Below the pieces are notes generated by a model. That model made no database searches. It saw nothing but the letters and a program-made list of their open reading frames with translations, and was not told the DNA's origin. From Agrypnia vestita (taxonomy: Eukaryota > Arthropoda > Insecta > Trichoptera > Phryganeidae), in the NCBI GenBank assembly GCA_016648135.1, contig JADDOH010000477.1, forward strand, positions 124,001 through 188,000: a stretch of 64,000 nt of DNA. Direction: 5' to 3'. This document shows, in pieces, positions 24,392 through 34,119 of this stretch (its first letter is position 1; each line of letters opens with the position of its first letter). A program made the position numbers and the translations under genes.

Positions 24392-24918
24392 CAGGGTGTA
24401 TCAGAGCTAGCAGCAAAAACTTAGCCGGTAGATTCCTGACCATGTTGTGAGTCCAAAATGTTCGAGACGACATTATCTAATATCAAAAGTTATGGAGATA
24501 TGCAATATCAAAGTTTGCATTTTTTTTCAATATTTCTGACTTATTTTTTGCAAAAAGTTGAACTATCATTATGGTAACTTATATCGACTGTGAAAAATTC
24601 ATTTGTTTCAATAAAACTTAAATAAAATGATAAAAACCTTTTTAAAAATAAATTTTTTCAACTTCTTCAAGGTTTTTATCATTTTATTCGACTTTTATTA
24701 AAGCAAATTAATTTTTCATAATCGACATACTTTACTGTTATAAAAGTTAAACTTTTCGCAAAAAATAAGTAAGAAATATTTTTTTAAAAATGCAAACTTT
24801 TATATTGCATATCTCCATAACTATTGATATTAGGCCATGGTTGCTTGAACATTTTAGACTCGTTACATAGTCAGGAATCTACCGGCCAAGTTTCTGCTGC
24901 TAGCTCTGGTACACCCTG
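24392..24918. mobile_element. Foldback MITE with TA target sites (copy FB1)
   Basis: The ends are inverted copies: CAGGGTGTATCAGAGCTAGC at the left and, reading inward from the right end, CAGGGTGTACCAGAGCTAGC. The inverted similarity continues deep inside (AATCTACCGGCCAAG, TTATGGAGATATGCAA, AAAAAGTTGAACTATCA), so most of the element is one large imperfect palindrome. TA flanks both ends. Relatives are at 53538-54050, 62946-63481 and, as halves, 57329-57580 and 36710-36815. TA target sites suggest the Tc1/mariner superfamily as the source of transposase; no ORF is present. Confidence 0.9.
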
Positions 24919-25371
24919 TAGAACACTAAAATACGTCTGAAAATTTACAGAAGTCTATCGTAATTACATTTAAAAGATTTAAATAAAAACCGTCGAATTG
25001 TATTTGATAATGATGGAAGGTCTTACTTGAATACCGGAAACAAGTCAAATATTTTATAATCAAACTTTATTCAGCACATTCAAAAATTTTCCTTCAATAA
25101 ATTCTTCAGAGAAATTTAAATTTTGAGCAAATTAAAGCATTTTGAAAGATAACAATTGGGGCCGTGAAGGCGGAGAATATTTTGCAAATTTAGAAATACA
25201 CTTTGTGTACTTACACTTTGTGTATTTATACATTCATTCTATTACCTATATACCAGTACCTTTGAATTATTTTTTATCGGTACAAAAATTAAAAATGAAT
25301 ATTAGACAAATTTTTATTAATCAATTAGAAAAGACATACAGAAAAATCAAATTAACGAAAAAATATTTTAA
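24919..25371. other. AT-rich stretch without recognisable gene
   Basis: A 102-codon frame at 25142-25450 runs into the tRNA-like pseudogene and has no recognisable domain. Confidence 0.45.
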
Positions 25372-25448
25372 CTTCTACCGGGATTCGAACCAATGGACTT
25401 CCATTCTATCCGGGGATGGCGCGTTATCCAATTTCGCCGCGGCAGTCT
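25372..25448 (-). tRNA. tRNA-like pseudogene (Arg-type similarity)
   Basis: On the minus strand GGATAACGCGCCATC resembles the D-arm region of arginine tRNAs (TGGATAACGCG), CCCCGGA sits where the anticodon loop would be (possible CCG), and TTGGTTCGAATCCC matches a T-arm and internal promoter B box. The acceptor and T stems do not pair well, and U33 would be C. I therefore call it a pseudogene or a SINE head, not a functional tRNA. It directly abuts the LINE fragment that follows on the other strand. Confidence 0.45.
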
Positions 25449-25450
25449 AG

Positions 25451-25940
25451 TTTCATGATCTCAACCTAGGATTAAAAATTCGAATGGTCAGATGTTACGT
25501 GTTTTCAGTATTATTCTATGGAATAGAAGCATGGACGCTTACCGAAGAACTGATAAGGCGACTTGAGGCATTCGAGATGTGGATCCACAAAAGAATCCTC
25601 AAAATAAGCTGGATGGACAGAGTTATGAATGAAGATGTTATGGCTAGGATGAATAAAGAAAAATAAGTTATTAAAACAATAAAAATTAGAAATCTTCAAT
25701 ATCTAGGACATGTGATGAGATATCCAGAGAAATACGAGATCTTGCATCTCATAATGCAGGGAAAGATTGCCGGAAGTCGGGGCCCTAGAAGAAGGAGGAC
25801 TTAAAGGCTGAAAAAATTGAGACAGTGGTTTGGCCAGTCTACTGTGGAGCTGTTCCGGGCCGCAGTAAACAAAGTCCGCATAGCCAACATGATAGCCAAC
25901 GTCCGATATACAGACAGGGCACGAGAAGAAGAAGAAGAAG
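25451..25940 (+). pseudogene. RTE-like LINE, C-terminal fragment with GAA tail
   Basis: The open part encodes RCYVFSVLFYGIEAWTLTE, RRLEAFEMWIHKRILKISW and DRVMNEDV, the conserved segment after the RTE-type reverse transcriptase. After a stop at about 25663 it continues as IRNLQYLGHVMRYPEKYE, GKIAGSRGPRRRR, LRQWFGQSTVELFRAAVNK and VRIANMIANVR, the typical C-terminus. It ends in GAAGAAGAAGAAG, a short-tandem-repeat tail. In-frame stops near 25663 and 25802 and the missing N-terminal two-thirds make it dead. A second, poorer copy is at 16655-17425. Confidence 0.88.
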
Positions 25941-26034
25941 TCTAGTAAGTTAACGAAAATTTTTCGACCTTACATGTAGTCCCTTTTTAATTGATTAACA
26001 TTTTTAATCCATTTTTAAAGCAATCCGCTTTTTA

Positions 26035-27319
26035 TTAGGTCCTTACATATGAAATTGACGTTTTGCCGTACTGGCAAATTTGATCTCAAATATCTTCTCT
26101 TTGGTTAGGAATTCCAAATCCAAATTTATACAGCTATTTACTCATGTATTTGTGTTTTGAAAATTATAATTCATTTGTTTTTTCCTCAATTGTTTTTTTC
26201 TTTGGGTCACTCAGTTTACAAAATGAAAAACTTGAAATATCGCGTTATTTACGAGTACGAGTTCCACCGTGGCACCAGTGCTGCAGAAACGGCTCGAAGG
26301 ATTAATGATGTGTATGGCGACGGTGCCGCAAAAGAAAACACAGTGCGTTTTTGGTTCCAACGTTTTCGTTCTGGAAATTTCGACCTGCAGAACAAGCCCC
26401 GTGGACGGCCGGAGACCAATGTTGATAATAAAGAATTGAAGGCTATTGTGGAAGCGGATCCATCGCAAACCACATCCAAGTTAGCTGCAGGCTGCGGTGT
26501 TAGTGATAAAACTGTTTTAATCCAATTGAAGCAAATTGGTAAGGTGAAAAAGCTTGAAAGGTGGGTACCTCACGAATTGAGTGAAGCAAATCAACAAACG
26601 CGCGTTGACTGCTGCGTTGCATTACTCAACCGTCACAATAATGAAAGGATTTTAAATCGAATCATTACCTGTGATGAAAAGTGGATCCTGTACGATAATC
26701 GGAAGCGCTCATCGCAATGGCTGAACCCTGCCGAACCAGCCAAACCATGCCCCAAGCGAAAATTGACTCCAAAAAAGTTACTTGTGAGCGTTTGGTGGAC
26801 TAGTGCTGGTGTCGTTCACTACAGCTTTCTTAAATCTGGCCAGACGATTACGGCAGATGTCTATTGTCAGCAACTGCTAACCATGATGGAAAAGCTAGCT
26901 ACTAAACAACCGAGGCTGGTTAATCGCTCTAGGCCACTGGTGCTTCATGATAACGCTAGACCACACACTGCACAACAGACGGCTACCAAATTAGAGGAGC
27001 TTCAATTGGAATGTCTAAGACATCCACCGTACTCTCCGGACTTTGCCCCAACAGATTACCATTTTTTTCGAAATTTGGATAACTTCTTGCAAAGGAAAAA
27101 ATTCAACTCCGATGGGGCAGTCCAAACCGCCTTCAAAGATTTTATTGATTCCCGTCCGAATGGTTTTTTTAGTAAAAGGATCGATGAACTACCTATGAGA
27201 TGGCAAAAGTGCATAGATAGCAATGGTACATACATTGATTAAATAAATATATTATAATAAAAAAAATCGGCTTAATGTTCCTCCCATACTAAACGTCAAT
27301 TTCATATGTAAGGACCTAA
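26035..27319 (+). mobile_element. Complete mariner element (DD34D), 1285 bp
   Basis: It is bounded by 29-bp perfect terminal inverted repeats (26035-26063 and 27291-27319) beginning TTAGGTCCTTACATATGAAA, with TA duplicated on both sides (26033-26034 and 27320-27321). It contains one uninterrupted transposase gene. Size, TIR length and TA target are all normal for mariner. Sequence identity to the two deleted copies at 32410 and 38844 is very high by eye, so the family moved recently. Confidence 0.95.
26223..27242 (+). CDS. Mariner transposase, apparently intact
   Basis: This is a cut-and-paste DNA transposase that would act in the nucleus on the element's own inverted repeats. I chose the ATG at 26223 because the homology begins there (MKNLKYRVIYEYEFHRG); an in-frame ATG at 26157 adds 22 hydrophobic residues that are not part of the family. 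The protein has 339 residues, normal for mariner. An N-terminal pair of helix-turn-helix regions lies at about 20-48 and 81-111, then the linker motif WVPHEL at 114-119. The catalytic triad is D151 (CDEKW), D243 (HDNARPH) and D278 (PTDYH), giving the DD34D spacing, with YSPDFAP at 270-276. The closest family I recognise is cecropia-type mariner, to which human Hsmar1 also belongs. No stop or frameshift is visible, so activity is possible but untested. Confidence 0.95.
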   Translation: MKNLKYRVIYEYEFHRGTSAAETARRINDVYGDGAAKENTVRFWFQRFRSGNFDLQNKPRGRPETNVDNKELKAIVEADPSQTTSKLAAGCGVSDKTVLIQLKQIGKVKKLERWVPHELSEANQQTRVDCCVALLNRHNNERILNRIITCDEKWILYDNRKRSSQWLNPAEPAKPCPKRKLTPKKLLVSVWWTSAGVVHYSFLKSGQTITADVYCQQLLTMMEKLATKQPRLVNRSRPLVLHDNARPHTAQQTATKLEELQLECLRHPPYSPDFAPTDYHFFRNLDNFLQRKKFNSDGAVQTAFKDFIDSRPNGFFSKRIDELPMRWQKCIDSNGTYID

Positions 27320-28254
27320 TATAATGCGATAGTCACAAATACCTTTGTGCAGCTACCGCTAGAGAACGCAAGAAATTAATTTTTCATTTTAATTATTTTT
27401 GGAAAGATTTGATACAACACATATATAAAAGGATGAATATGTTTTAACAAATTAAATATATCATTTTAAACGCGAGCTGATACTAAATATCTGCACCAAT
27501 GGTCTCCTTAGAACTTAGAAATGAAAGTGCTGAGATCCATTACTGCAAGAACTCCACGTGATTGTGTCCGAAATGTATACATAAGGAAAACTAGCAAAGA
27601 GGACACAGCACGATAGAGTAGATCCGGAACGAGATTCTGGAGGGATAACATAGCCAGGATGGACAGTGACAGACTCGTGTATACAAACAGCTAATGGAAT
27701 CTCCTCTGGACTACGCCCACCGGGAAGACCACCTAAAATGGAGAGAAAGCTGGACCTCATCCTTCCAGGAGACGTAGCTTCCTGTACTACAGATCTAACA
27801 ATAAAAAAAGAAAAATAATACTTAGAAAGATGCAGTATAAATACGCTTACACTTAAAAACAAACGCTACTAGATTTGAACAACAATAGTAAATAAATAGG
27901 AAAGTAAAAATAAATATAAAAGCAGGATAACTGATTACAAGTAGATAGAGAAAAGAAAATGTAAATATAAAGTGAAGATAAAAATTCCCTATAAGAATAC
28001 ACTTAAAATTTTAAAAAGCGGATTTTGCCAATTCAGAGGTCAATGGCGGATCACTTCTTCAGCATACCTTCTATCTGATATTTTTATAAAATTAGGAATA
28101 CGGTGTTTAAAAATAATCGTAAAACATAGTCAATAAACTTTTATTTCATGTAAAACGAAGTCTTCACAGAGCAGAGACAAAAACAACACTTTTTGCACAT
28201 CTTGACAGCGTCATTAATTTACTAGATTTTCACAAAAGAAAATCGTGAACCATT
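27320..28254. other. AT-rich stretch without recognisable gene
   Basis: A 115-codon minus-strand frame at 27515-27862 has no recognisable domain. I see no shared repeat. Confidence 0.45.
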
Positions 28255-28475
28255 TCCAATACCTCGTCCGCGCAAGTTGTGGCGCGCATTTAGGAGGGCC
28301 CCGGCGGCTTCCTGCAGCGGCCCATATATCAAACTAATGCAACACGGAAGGATACAAGTTTCCGACAAGTTGCTCGTCGTTTATTTGTGTTTTCTTGGCC
28401 GTACTTCTACGACCAGAAAATTTCCCGATGGCAAGTGCACAATTGCACACAATTTAACTTGTTTATTTTAAACTC
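28255..28475. other. GC-richer island, apparently single-copy
   Basis: CpG-rich phrases (GTCCGCGCAAGTTGTGGCGC, GGGCCCCGGCGGC) stand out against AT-rich flanks. The 64-codon frame at 28277 shows no domain. Confidence 0.35.
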
Positions 28476-28899
28476 AATATTATACTCTATCATCTAACGA
28501 TGGTATCTTTTAATTGGTGGCCTATTTCTTTTACGTTTGTATTTTTTATTGTTATTTTATTTGCAAAAAGGACAGTACAAAGTACATGCTTGCGAATATT
28601 ATATGTGGCTATTAAGGGCAACAATATCAAAAAAGCAACTCAGGAATCTACCAATTAACATGTAGCTCGTGTCCATCACATAATATTGAAAGGACATCTC
28701 GCAATTTCAATACAAGCATCAAAAAACGTGCACCTTAACAACATAAATTTTTCTGAATTCGCATACCATCTAATAGATAATAAACATAAATTTGACTTAA
28801 ATAAATAACCAAATCAATTTTCAATACTGCCTTTTGTTCAATTTACTTTCACAAAAGATCTGAACACACCCACTTTAGACCCCGCCCCCTCTTACTCCC

Positions 28900-29165
28900 C
28901 CTCCCTCATAGATTGCTGATCGTTCTGTAAGCAAGTTAGCGCATGCTAGTCTTTGACAAGATTAACACGCAAGTGATAAATATTGGGAAAGGTTAATAGT
29001 ACTATGGCTGTGGTGTATAGTGTTGTGAACATTGTAGTGGAGTGTTGCTCCTGACGAAGAGACGGATACGTCTCGAAACCGGTAGACCTAAAATCTTATA
29101 GTGGTTTATACTAATTTAACTAAATACTCTGTTACAATTTAACTAATTTAATTTTAACACAATAT
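28900..29165 (+). mobile_element. Family E element carrying a hammerhead-like motif
   Basis: The segment downstream of the motif (TAGACCTAAAATC, AGTGGTTTATAC, ACTCTGTTACAATTTAAC) matches, in diverged form, the inverted pair at 54120-54330. No ORF is present. I infer a Penelope-like or retrozyme-like fragment from the ribozyme-like core. Confidence 0.45.
29045..29090 (+). ncRNA. Hammerhead-ribozyme-like motif, family E
   Basis: CTGACGA (29051-29057) is followed by one extra A, a 6-bp hairpin GAGACG/CGTCTC with a GATA loop, then GAAA (29075-29078), then ACCGGT (29078-29083), a self-complementary helix III, and A at the cleavage position. Order and spacing match the type I hammerhead core except for the extra base before helix II. 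Helix I is weak (3 of 4 pairs). It may be defective or dimer-dependent. Confidence 0.5.
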
Positions 29166-29231
29166 ATTAATCGGTGGCCTAATTTCTTTTAAGTTTCAAT
29201 TTTTTATTATCATTTTATTTGCAAAAAGGAC

Positions 29232-29875
29232 AAGATATATTATAGATGTCTCATAGGGACGAAATTATGTTTTTTTATGGTAAGAAGGTATGGAAGTCAA
29301 TGAATATTCACAGGGCTTACGACCTATCGTAAGGCTGGCCTAAGTGATCACTTTACAAAATGTAACGTTCGTCATTTCCACTCATGATAGAATACCACGT
29401 CTGTCAAATTTTTGAAAATTGCAAATATTTAAATTTTACAACATGTTTCGTATGTGTATTGTAATAATCCTTAGCGCAACCGGCATCCAAAGCTTTTTCA
29501 TTCCCCTTAAATAACCATAGATGTCACTAATGAGATATCTATTTTTTACGATTGGAAATTTTTAGCAATATCCTTTATATGTAGTAATGAGATTCTTCCA
29601 AATTGTTAGCATTACACTAGAATACGCCGGAATTATCATTTAAATTTTTTTAAACACCTATTTAGACTAGCATTGTCGTTCAGATATTTTGAGTTTGTCC
29701 AAATTTTTCAGAACACAGTACTGGATTTTTGTGACAGGTAAATATAATTTCAAGATATGTTATAGATGTCTCTGTGAGACATCTATAATATATCTGATTA
29801 ATTTGTCCCTGTGACAAAAATCCAGTACTGTGTTCTGAAAAATTTTGACAAACTCAAAATATTCTGTAAAAAGGA
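29232..29875 (+). mobile_element. TIR element F1, first copy, with a palindrome at its right end
   Basis: The left end GATATATTATAGATGTCTCA is the inverse of the right part TGAGACATCTATAATATATC (29785-29804). Internal landmarks (CAGGGCTTACGACC, AAGTGATCACT, AGCAATATCC) match the copy at 40920-41408 in order. The right side, 29685-29875, is an additional inverted repeat with arms of about 85 bp containing CCAGTACTGTGTTCTGAAAA. No ORF. I read it as a non-autonomous DNA transposon of unknown superfamily. Confidence 0.6.
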
Positions 29876-30287
29876 CAGCACAAAGTGCATGACGATATTA
29901 GAGTTAAGGAACACTGGAGGTGTTAACTAGCAATAATTATTCCGAATTTGCGAATCTTTTTTTGGCTATGGATCACTCTTTTGATATAAATAAGGGTTTA
30001 TAAATTTTACATAAATACAAATTATACAGAAGTATCTACAGTTTGATAAATAAGAAATTTCGGAAATAAGAAAAAGTGTTAATAGTAAATTGAATATTAT
30101 ATATAACCAGGTCCTATTTGCAAAAAGTTTTTTTTCATGTTAGTACTTAATTATTATTCATTTCTCACATATTACTTATTTTTTTAGTTAGAAAAATATG
30201 AAACCCGAGGAGTCTATGAAAATTTAATCTTCATGTACATATATCAAAATTTGGATAAATAACAGTAAATTTATATTAATATTCAGT

Positions 30288-30765
30288 TGTTTTTTTTTTG
30301 TTGCGGTAAGTCAGATCAAATCAAAGACAAAAAAGTCGTGATTGTCCAGTTTTGTTTTGGCATTTGTTATGTAGTAGCCTTTTAATGTTCTGTTGTGATG
30401 TTGATGTGTTTCGTGTATTTTCCGTAATTTAATGTCCCTGTCTTTTATATCAACATTTGCTTGTTTGTGTATTAGTTTTAGGGTTTCAAACTTCGTTCTT
30501 ATATTTATGTTGAGTTAATATGTTGTCTGATAGATTGATTCAGTTGACGTCATGCAGTCGAGGTTGTAAACCATTTTTTAAATTTTATTTTTACTTAGAA
30601 GTCTGCTTAGGTCAGTTTTGTTTCCAGTTCCCCAGAAAGCTATCATGTGTACTATTTTTGTCTTTATGTAAGTTTCACACATTAATATTTTAATGTTCTT
30701 TGGTGTCCATTCATGTATTTTGTGGAAAATTTATATTTTGTTTGTTTATACTTTGATTTTTTATT
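30288..30765 (-). pseudogene. CR1/L2-like LINE C-terminal fragment nested in family A
   Basis: On the minus strand a frame ending at the stop at 30311-30313 reads AFWGTGNKTDLSRLL, then, past a stop, KMVYNLDCMT and, past a second stop, KFETLKLIHKQANVDIKDRD and RTLKGYYITNAKTKLDNHDF. This is the pattern of the post-RT C-terminal domain of CR1/L2/Jockey-type LINE proteins (FWGTS, then VRxIxxL, then FxxxxLKLYN). The minus-strand 3' end is A-rich (30291-30302 as T run on the + strand), consistent with a LINE tail. Two internal stops make it dead. Exact clade is uncertain. Confidence 0.65.
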
Positions 30766-30779
30766 TGTTAGTAGACATT

Positions 30780-30822
30780 GTATCCTGAGGAAGGGACCAT
30801 TTTCCCTGAAACATGTTTATAT
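30780..30822 (+). ncRNA. Hammerhead ribozyme motif, family A, best-preserved core
   Basis: CTGAGGA at 30785-30791 fits the invariant CUGANGA box. Helix II AGGGA/TCCCT (30792-30796 with 30803-30807, loop CCATTT) starts immediately, with no extra base. GAA (30808-30810) follows, then ACATGT (30811-30816), which supplies A15.1 and U16.1 and is a loopless self-complementary helix III. T30817 is the cleavage-site base. Helix I pairs TATC (30781-30784) with TATA (30818-30821), with one mismatch at the first pair; in the copies at 49215 and 55455 that base is G and pairs. Confidence 0.65.
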
Positions 30823-30889
30823 TTTCACTATATATTTAGTGGTGAAAACAAAGTACATTTTTATTAATTATAATAACAATTTAAGAATC

Positions 30890-31065
30890 TGAAAAGTGTT
30901 GTGGATCAGCGCTGTTACTTTCTGTTACTAATCCCTGTACACTACACCTTCATCCGCACACCTGTTTTAATGTCACGTATTTTTTTAACAAATTTTTTAA
31001 CAAAACCTACTTTACCCGAGAAGCCTGCGAAAAATATGTTCTTCACAACATCACACTCCCACATT
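30890..31065. other. No recognisable feature
   Basis: The 89-codon frame at 30901-31170 has no recognisable domain. Confidence 0.4.
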
Positions 31066-31345
31066 TACAACCACTGTCTCGAGCCTGAGTTGTGGACCGC
31101 ACTGGGTGTCAGGTGGCGAGGGGAGCAGCGCTGGGGGATGAAATATACGTCAGAGCGGGTGACCAAATAAACCCAGCACCGCGGCCTTTGGGGCCAGTTT
31201 GTCTACACTGTTCATTTCTTTAGGGCTGTCACGGTCTCGCGCCGCGCTCATCTTCTTGCTGACGGCGTCTCGGAAAACGGCGTCGGCGTCGGCGCCGGGG
31301 GCCCAGCTTCGAATAGTTTCAAATTTAATCAAGGCGGCCCTTGGG
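31066..31345. other. GC-richer island, apparently single-copy
   Basis: CpG-dense patch with GGCGTCGGCGTCGGCGCC, no repeat elsewhere in the window, no convincing ORF (a 76-codon minus frame covers part of it). Candidate conserved non-coding sequence. Confidence 0.35.
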
Positions 31346-31454
31346 AGCTCAGCTAAACACACGAAAACTTGAAAGAACACACATGTCGAGTGACTACTGT
31401 AGTCTGGCCGTTCTCGTGGGAATTTTTATAAAATGCAATACACAGACGTGCGTG

Positions 31455-31525
31455 AGGATTTTGGGCTGTGTGTGTTTGTGTGTGTGTGATTGAGTGTGTC
31501 TGTGTGTGTGTGTGTGCATGTATGC
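31455..31525 (+). repeat. (TG)n microsatellite
   Basis: Interrupted TG repeats such as GTGTGTGTGTGTGTGCATG. It also creates the artefactual minus-strand frame of 71 codons in this place. Confidence 0.9.
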
Positions 31526-32155
31526 AATGAATAGATAGGATGCATGAATAATCGTAATAATCAAACACTTTATTGCATCAGTATCCTCCTAGGCAATGTG
31601 TAGTAAATGTCCATTCTAAAGTCACACTTTTATAATTTTTTCTCTTCTTTTAATTCACAACAAAAAAAATATTTTACAGAACATTAACCAGGTTTTGTTT
31701 TGTTAAATAAAGATATAAATTTCTAAGAGTCCGTGCTTTAAATAATTTTAGAAAAGTACCAGAAAGTAGGTACTCGCCCGAACATCTGAGATAAATTTGC
31801 ATTTTTTTTTATTTATCCATAACAAATCATGATCGGCGTTCAGGTAAATATAGAGGATTTAAAAATAAACAAAAGTTTATTTCTGCTGTCAGAAGATTCA
31901 AAATAAGAAAACTGCAGCCCCGCTGTTCCTACTGTAGTTAGGTTATTTAAATTATATCCCATGGCCCAAGTTTTAAACACCATGCAAATACCCAAAAATA
32001 AACTCGAATACAAAAAAAATATAATGAAGATGAATTATGAAAGTCTCACTTGATTTTTGAGACCAATCGAATATAAGAAAAGTTTCCAAATTTGGTTCAT
32101 GTATTTCATTTTTCATTTCAGGTTCATGAACTTTCAAAATGTTGTGTGGATGTTC
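31526..32155. other. AT-rich stretch without recognisable gene
   Basis: Nothing recognised. Confidence 0.5.
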
Positions 32156-32159
32156 TTAC

Positions 32160-32315
32160 AATAGAATTGGCGAACGCTGCATTGTGTTGAGTGATCGCTA
32201 AAGCCAGGTCATACTGGTTGTAAACCCTGGGCCATCGTATAAGTAACTTTTATACACGTTTCTCATATACCCTTGGACAGTGGACAAATCCAGTAATTGT
32301 GTTTTCAGAACATAC
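32160..32315. mobile_element. F1-related fragment
   Basis: The reverse complement of 32195-32260 reads TTATACGATGGCCCAGGG, then TTTACAACCAGTATGA and GATCAC, matching 40985-41035 of F1. Just after it on the + strand, AATCCAGTAATTGTGTTTTC matches the phrase next to F1 at 29823 and 41445. So an F1 relative lies here in partly inverted arrangement. Confidence 0.5.
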
Positions 32316-32409
32316 ATACAAAATTTATGTGAAAAAAGGTTCAAAATATTGTATAATGTACGATATTCATTTTTTAAATTTATCTGCCGTGTTGGGATGT
32401 GTAGTAATA

Positions 32410-33171
32410 TTAGGTCCTTACATATGAAATTGGCGTTTAGTATGGGAGGAACATAAAGCTGTTTTTTTTTTATTAAAATATATATATTTAATCAAAGTAT
32501 GTACCATTGCTATCTATGCACTTTTGCCATCTCATAGGTAGTTCATCGATCCCTTTACTAAAAAAACCATTCGGACGGGAATCAATAAAATCTTTGAAGG
32601 CGGTTTGGACTGCCCCATCGGAGTTGAATTTTTTCCTTTGCAAGAAGTTATCCAAATTTCGAAAAAAATGGTAAACTGTTGGGGCAAGGTCCGGAGAGTA
32701 CGGTGGATGTCTTAGACATTCCAATTGAAGCTCTTCTAATTTGGTAGCCGTCTGTTGTGCAGTGTGTGGTCTAGCGTTATCTGAAGCAGCAGTGGCCTAG
32801 AGCGATTAACCAGCCTCGGTTGTTTAGCAGCTAGCTTTTCCATCATGGTTTGCAGTTGCTGACAATAGACATCTGCTGTAATCGTCTGGCCAGATTTAAG
32901 AAAGTGTGTTTTCTTTTGCGGCACCGTCGCCATACACAGTGGAACTCGTACTCGTAAATAACGCGATATTTCAAGTTTTTAATTTTGTAAACTGAGTGAC
33001 GCAAAGAAAAAAACAAATGAGGAAAAAACAAATGAACTATAATTTTCAAAACAAAAATACACGAGTAAATAGCTGTATAAATTTGGATTTGGAATTCCTA
33101 ACCAAAGAGAAGATATTTGAGATCAAATTTGCCAGTACGGCAAAACGCCAATTTCATATGTAAGGACCTAA
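32410..33171 (-). mobile_element. Internally deleted mariner (762 bp), minus strand
   Basis: Both TIRs (TTAGGTCCTTACATATGAAA) and TA duplications (32408-32409 and 33172-33173) are intact. Compared with the complete copy at 26035 it lacks two coding segments: one joining EYEFH to VYGDG, and a large one joining AAKENT to FLKSGQ. The mobile ends are therefore preserved while the gene is lost, as in a MITE precursor that could be moved by the intact transposase. Confidence 0.95.
32488..33029 (-). pseudogene. Deleted mariner transposase
   Basis: Remaining pieces are the N-terminal MKNLKYRVIYEYEFH-like start (KIKNLKYR), a short VWRRCRKRKH out-of-frame joint, then FLKSGQTITADVYCQQLQTM and the C-terminal third from LECLRHPPYSPDLAP to the end. 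The first catalytic aspartate region is deleted, the HDNARPH box is disrupted (LLLQITLDHT) and the third box reads PTVYH instead of PTDYH. No function is possible. It descends from the same family as the intact gene at 26223-27242. Confidence 0.95.
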
Positions 33172-33179
33172 TATTATTT

Positions 33180-33690
33180 TATTCAATTTTACAGAAAGTC
33201 TCAACATTTTATTTTCCCAACGTAATTAATTCTTACAAATTTTTGTCCAATTTATTTGACGTAATTCTACCCTTTCATTCCCCAGGTTCATGCTTTTAGG
33301 CCCCTTTAAAATCATTACCAAGCAAACAGAATTTCTATACAAAATATATTTCATTTCAACAGCAAAAACTTTTTTTAAATTTAATGAGAAAATACCGTTC
33401 AAAACATCTCTCATCATTTTGAAGAAATTTTAAAATATCTGACATTTCTGAAACTTTTTCGGGCGTTTAATGAAGTCTTATTTATTCTCTTTAGTGTACT
33501 GTTTTATTTTCAATTAGCTTCCCGCTGTCCCATAAATCCAAAGGATCTGCGAAAAAAAAGATGCGCATCTAAATTTATTTAACTAATGAGACAGAGAGAT
33601 ACGTTTATTCTAAGGGTTTAAACTTCATGCAATTTAAAAAGCTTTCGACAACTATAATTTCAACGAATTACATCTCTTGTTTCAAATCAT
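33180..33690. other. AT-rich stretch without recognisable gene
   Basis: Nothing recognised. Confidence 0.45.
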
Positions 33691-33755
33691 TTCCTCACGA
33701 AGAAGCATAGCTGTCTCCGACACGGTATTTGTAATGAGTTTGTCCTGATGAAGAA

Positions 33756-34117
33756 CTAGTCTTGGAAAAGTTCGTTCAGTTGGCTGAACTGTTCGTTCAA
33801 CAGATGGTTCAGTCAAATGAACTATTCACTTTAAATCGTTCAGTAGTTCTTTGATTTTTGTTTTTTATCTATTTCTAGTTTTGTAAAGTGAAATGTTGTT
33901 CAATTACTATATATATTTATTCTAAAAAATATGACAGTATTGAGGGAAAAAGCTTTTGGCAATTTCCAAAAATTTTATCAGAATTTAATGAATGAATTAT
34001 TTTTCATCTACTGAACTAGTGAACGACTAGTTCACTTAAGTGAACTGTACCGTTCGTTTGTTCAGTAACGTGAATTGTTCTGATATAGTAGTTCGTTCAT
34101 GAACAACCCATCTCTAG
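33756..34117. mobile_element. hAT-like MITE rich in GTTCA/TGAAC words
   Basis: Ends are related inverted sequences: CTAGTCTTGGAAAAGTTC at the left and CTAGAGATGGGTTGTTC reading inward from the right. TAGAGATGGG-type ends and a decayed 8-bp flank (GAAGAAC at left, GAAGAGAC at right) suggest hAT. The interior is dominated by short GTTCATTCA, GAACTA and GTTCGTTCA words. It lies just after CCTGATGAAGAA, so it appears to have inserted into another hammerhead-like motif. No ORF. Confidence 0.55.
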
Positions 34118-34119
34118 AA

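Larger units (their letters stand above)
28490..29235 (+). repeat. Repeat bracketing the family E element
   Basis: A 70-bp phrase with TGGTGGCCTATTTCTTTTA, TTTTATTGTTATTTTATTTG and CAAAAAGGACA occurs at 28513-28585 and again at 29166-29232, and CAAAAAGGACA-like words return near 29870. The directly repeated copies enclose about 580 bp that contain the hammerhead-like motif at 29051, so together they may be the terminal direct repeats of one element. Confidence 0.5.
29900..30880 (+). mobile_element. Family A element (copy 1), interrupted by a LINE
   Basis: 29900-30120 aligns with 48612-49030 (landmarks AAGGAACACT, TTTTGGCTATGGATCA, TAATAAGGGTTTA, TTTGATAAATAAGAAATTT). The right end 30755-30880 aligns with 49130-49262 and 55405-55520, and holds the hammerhead motif. 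Material from about 30288 to 30765 is absent from the other copies and is a minus-strand LINE insertion. No ORF belongs to family A itself. Confidence 0.65.

Noticed and set aside
26157..26222. Upstream in-frame ATG extending the mariner transposase by 22 residues
   Set aside because: The extension lies in the element's 5' untranslated region and does not resemble mariner N-termini, which start at the ATG at 26223.
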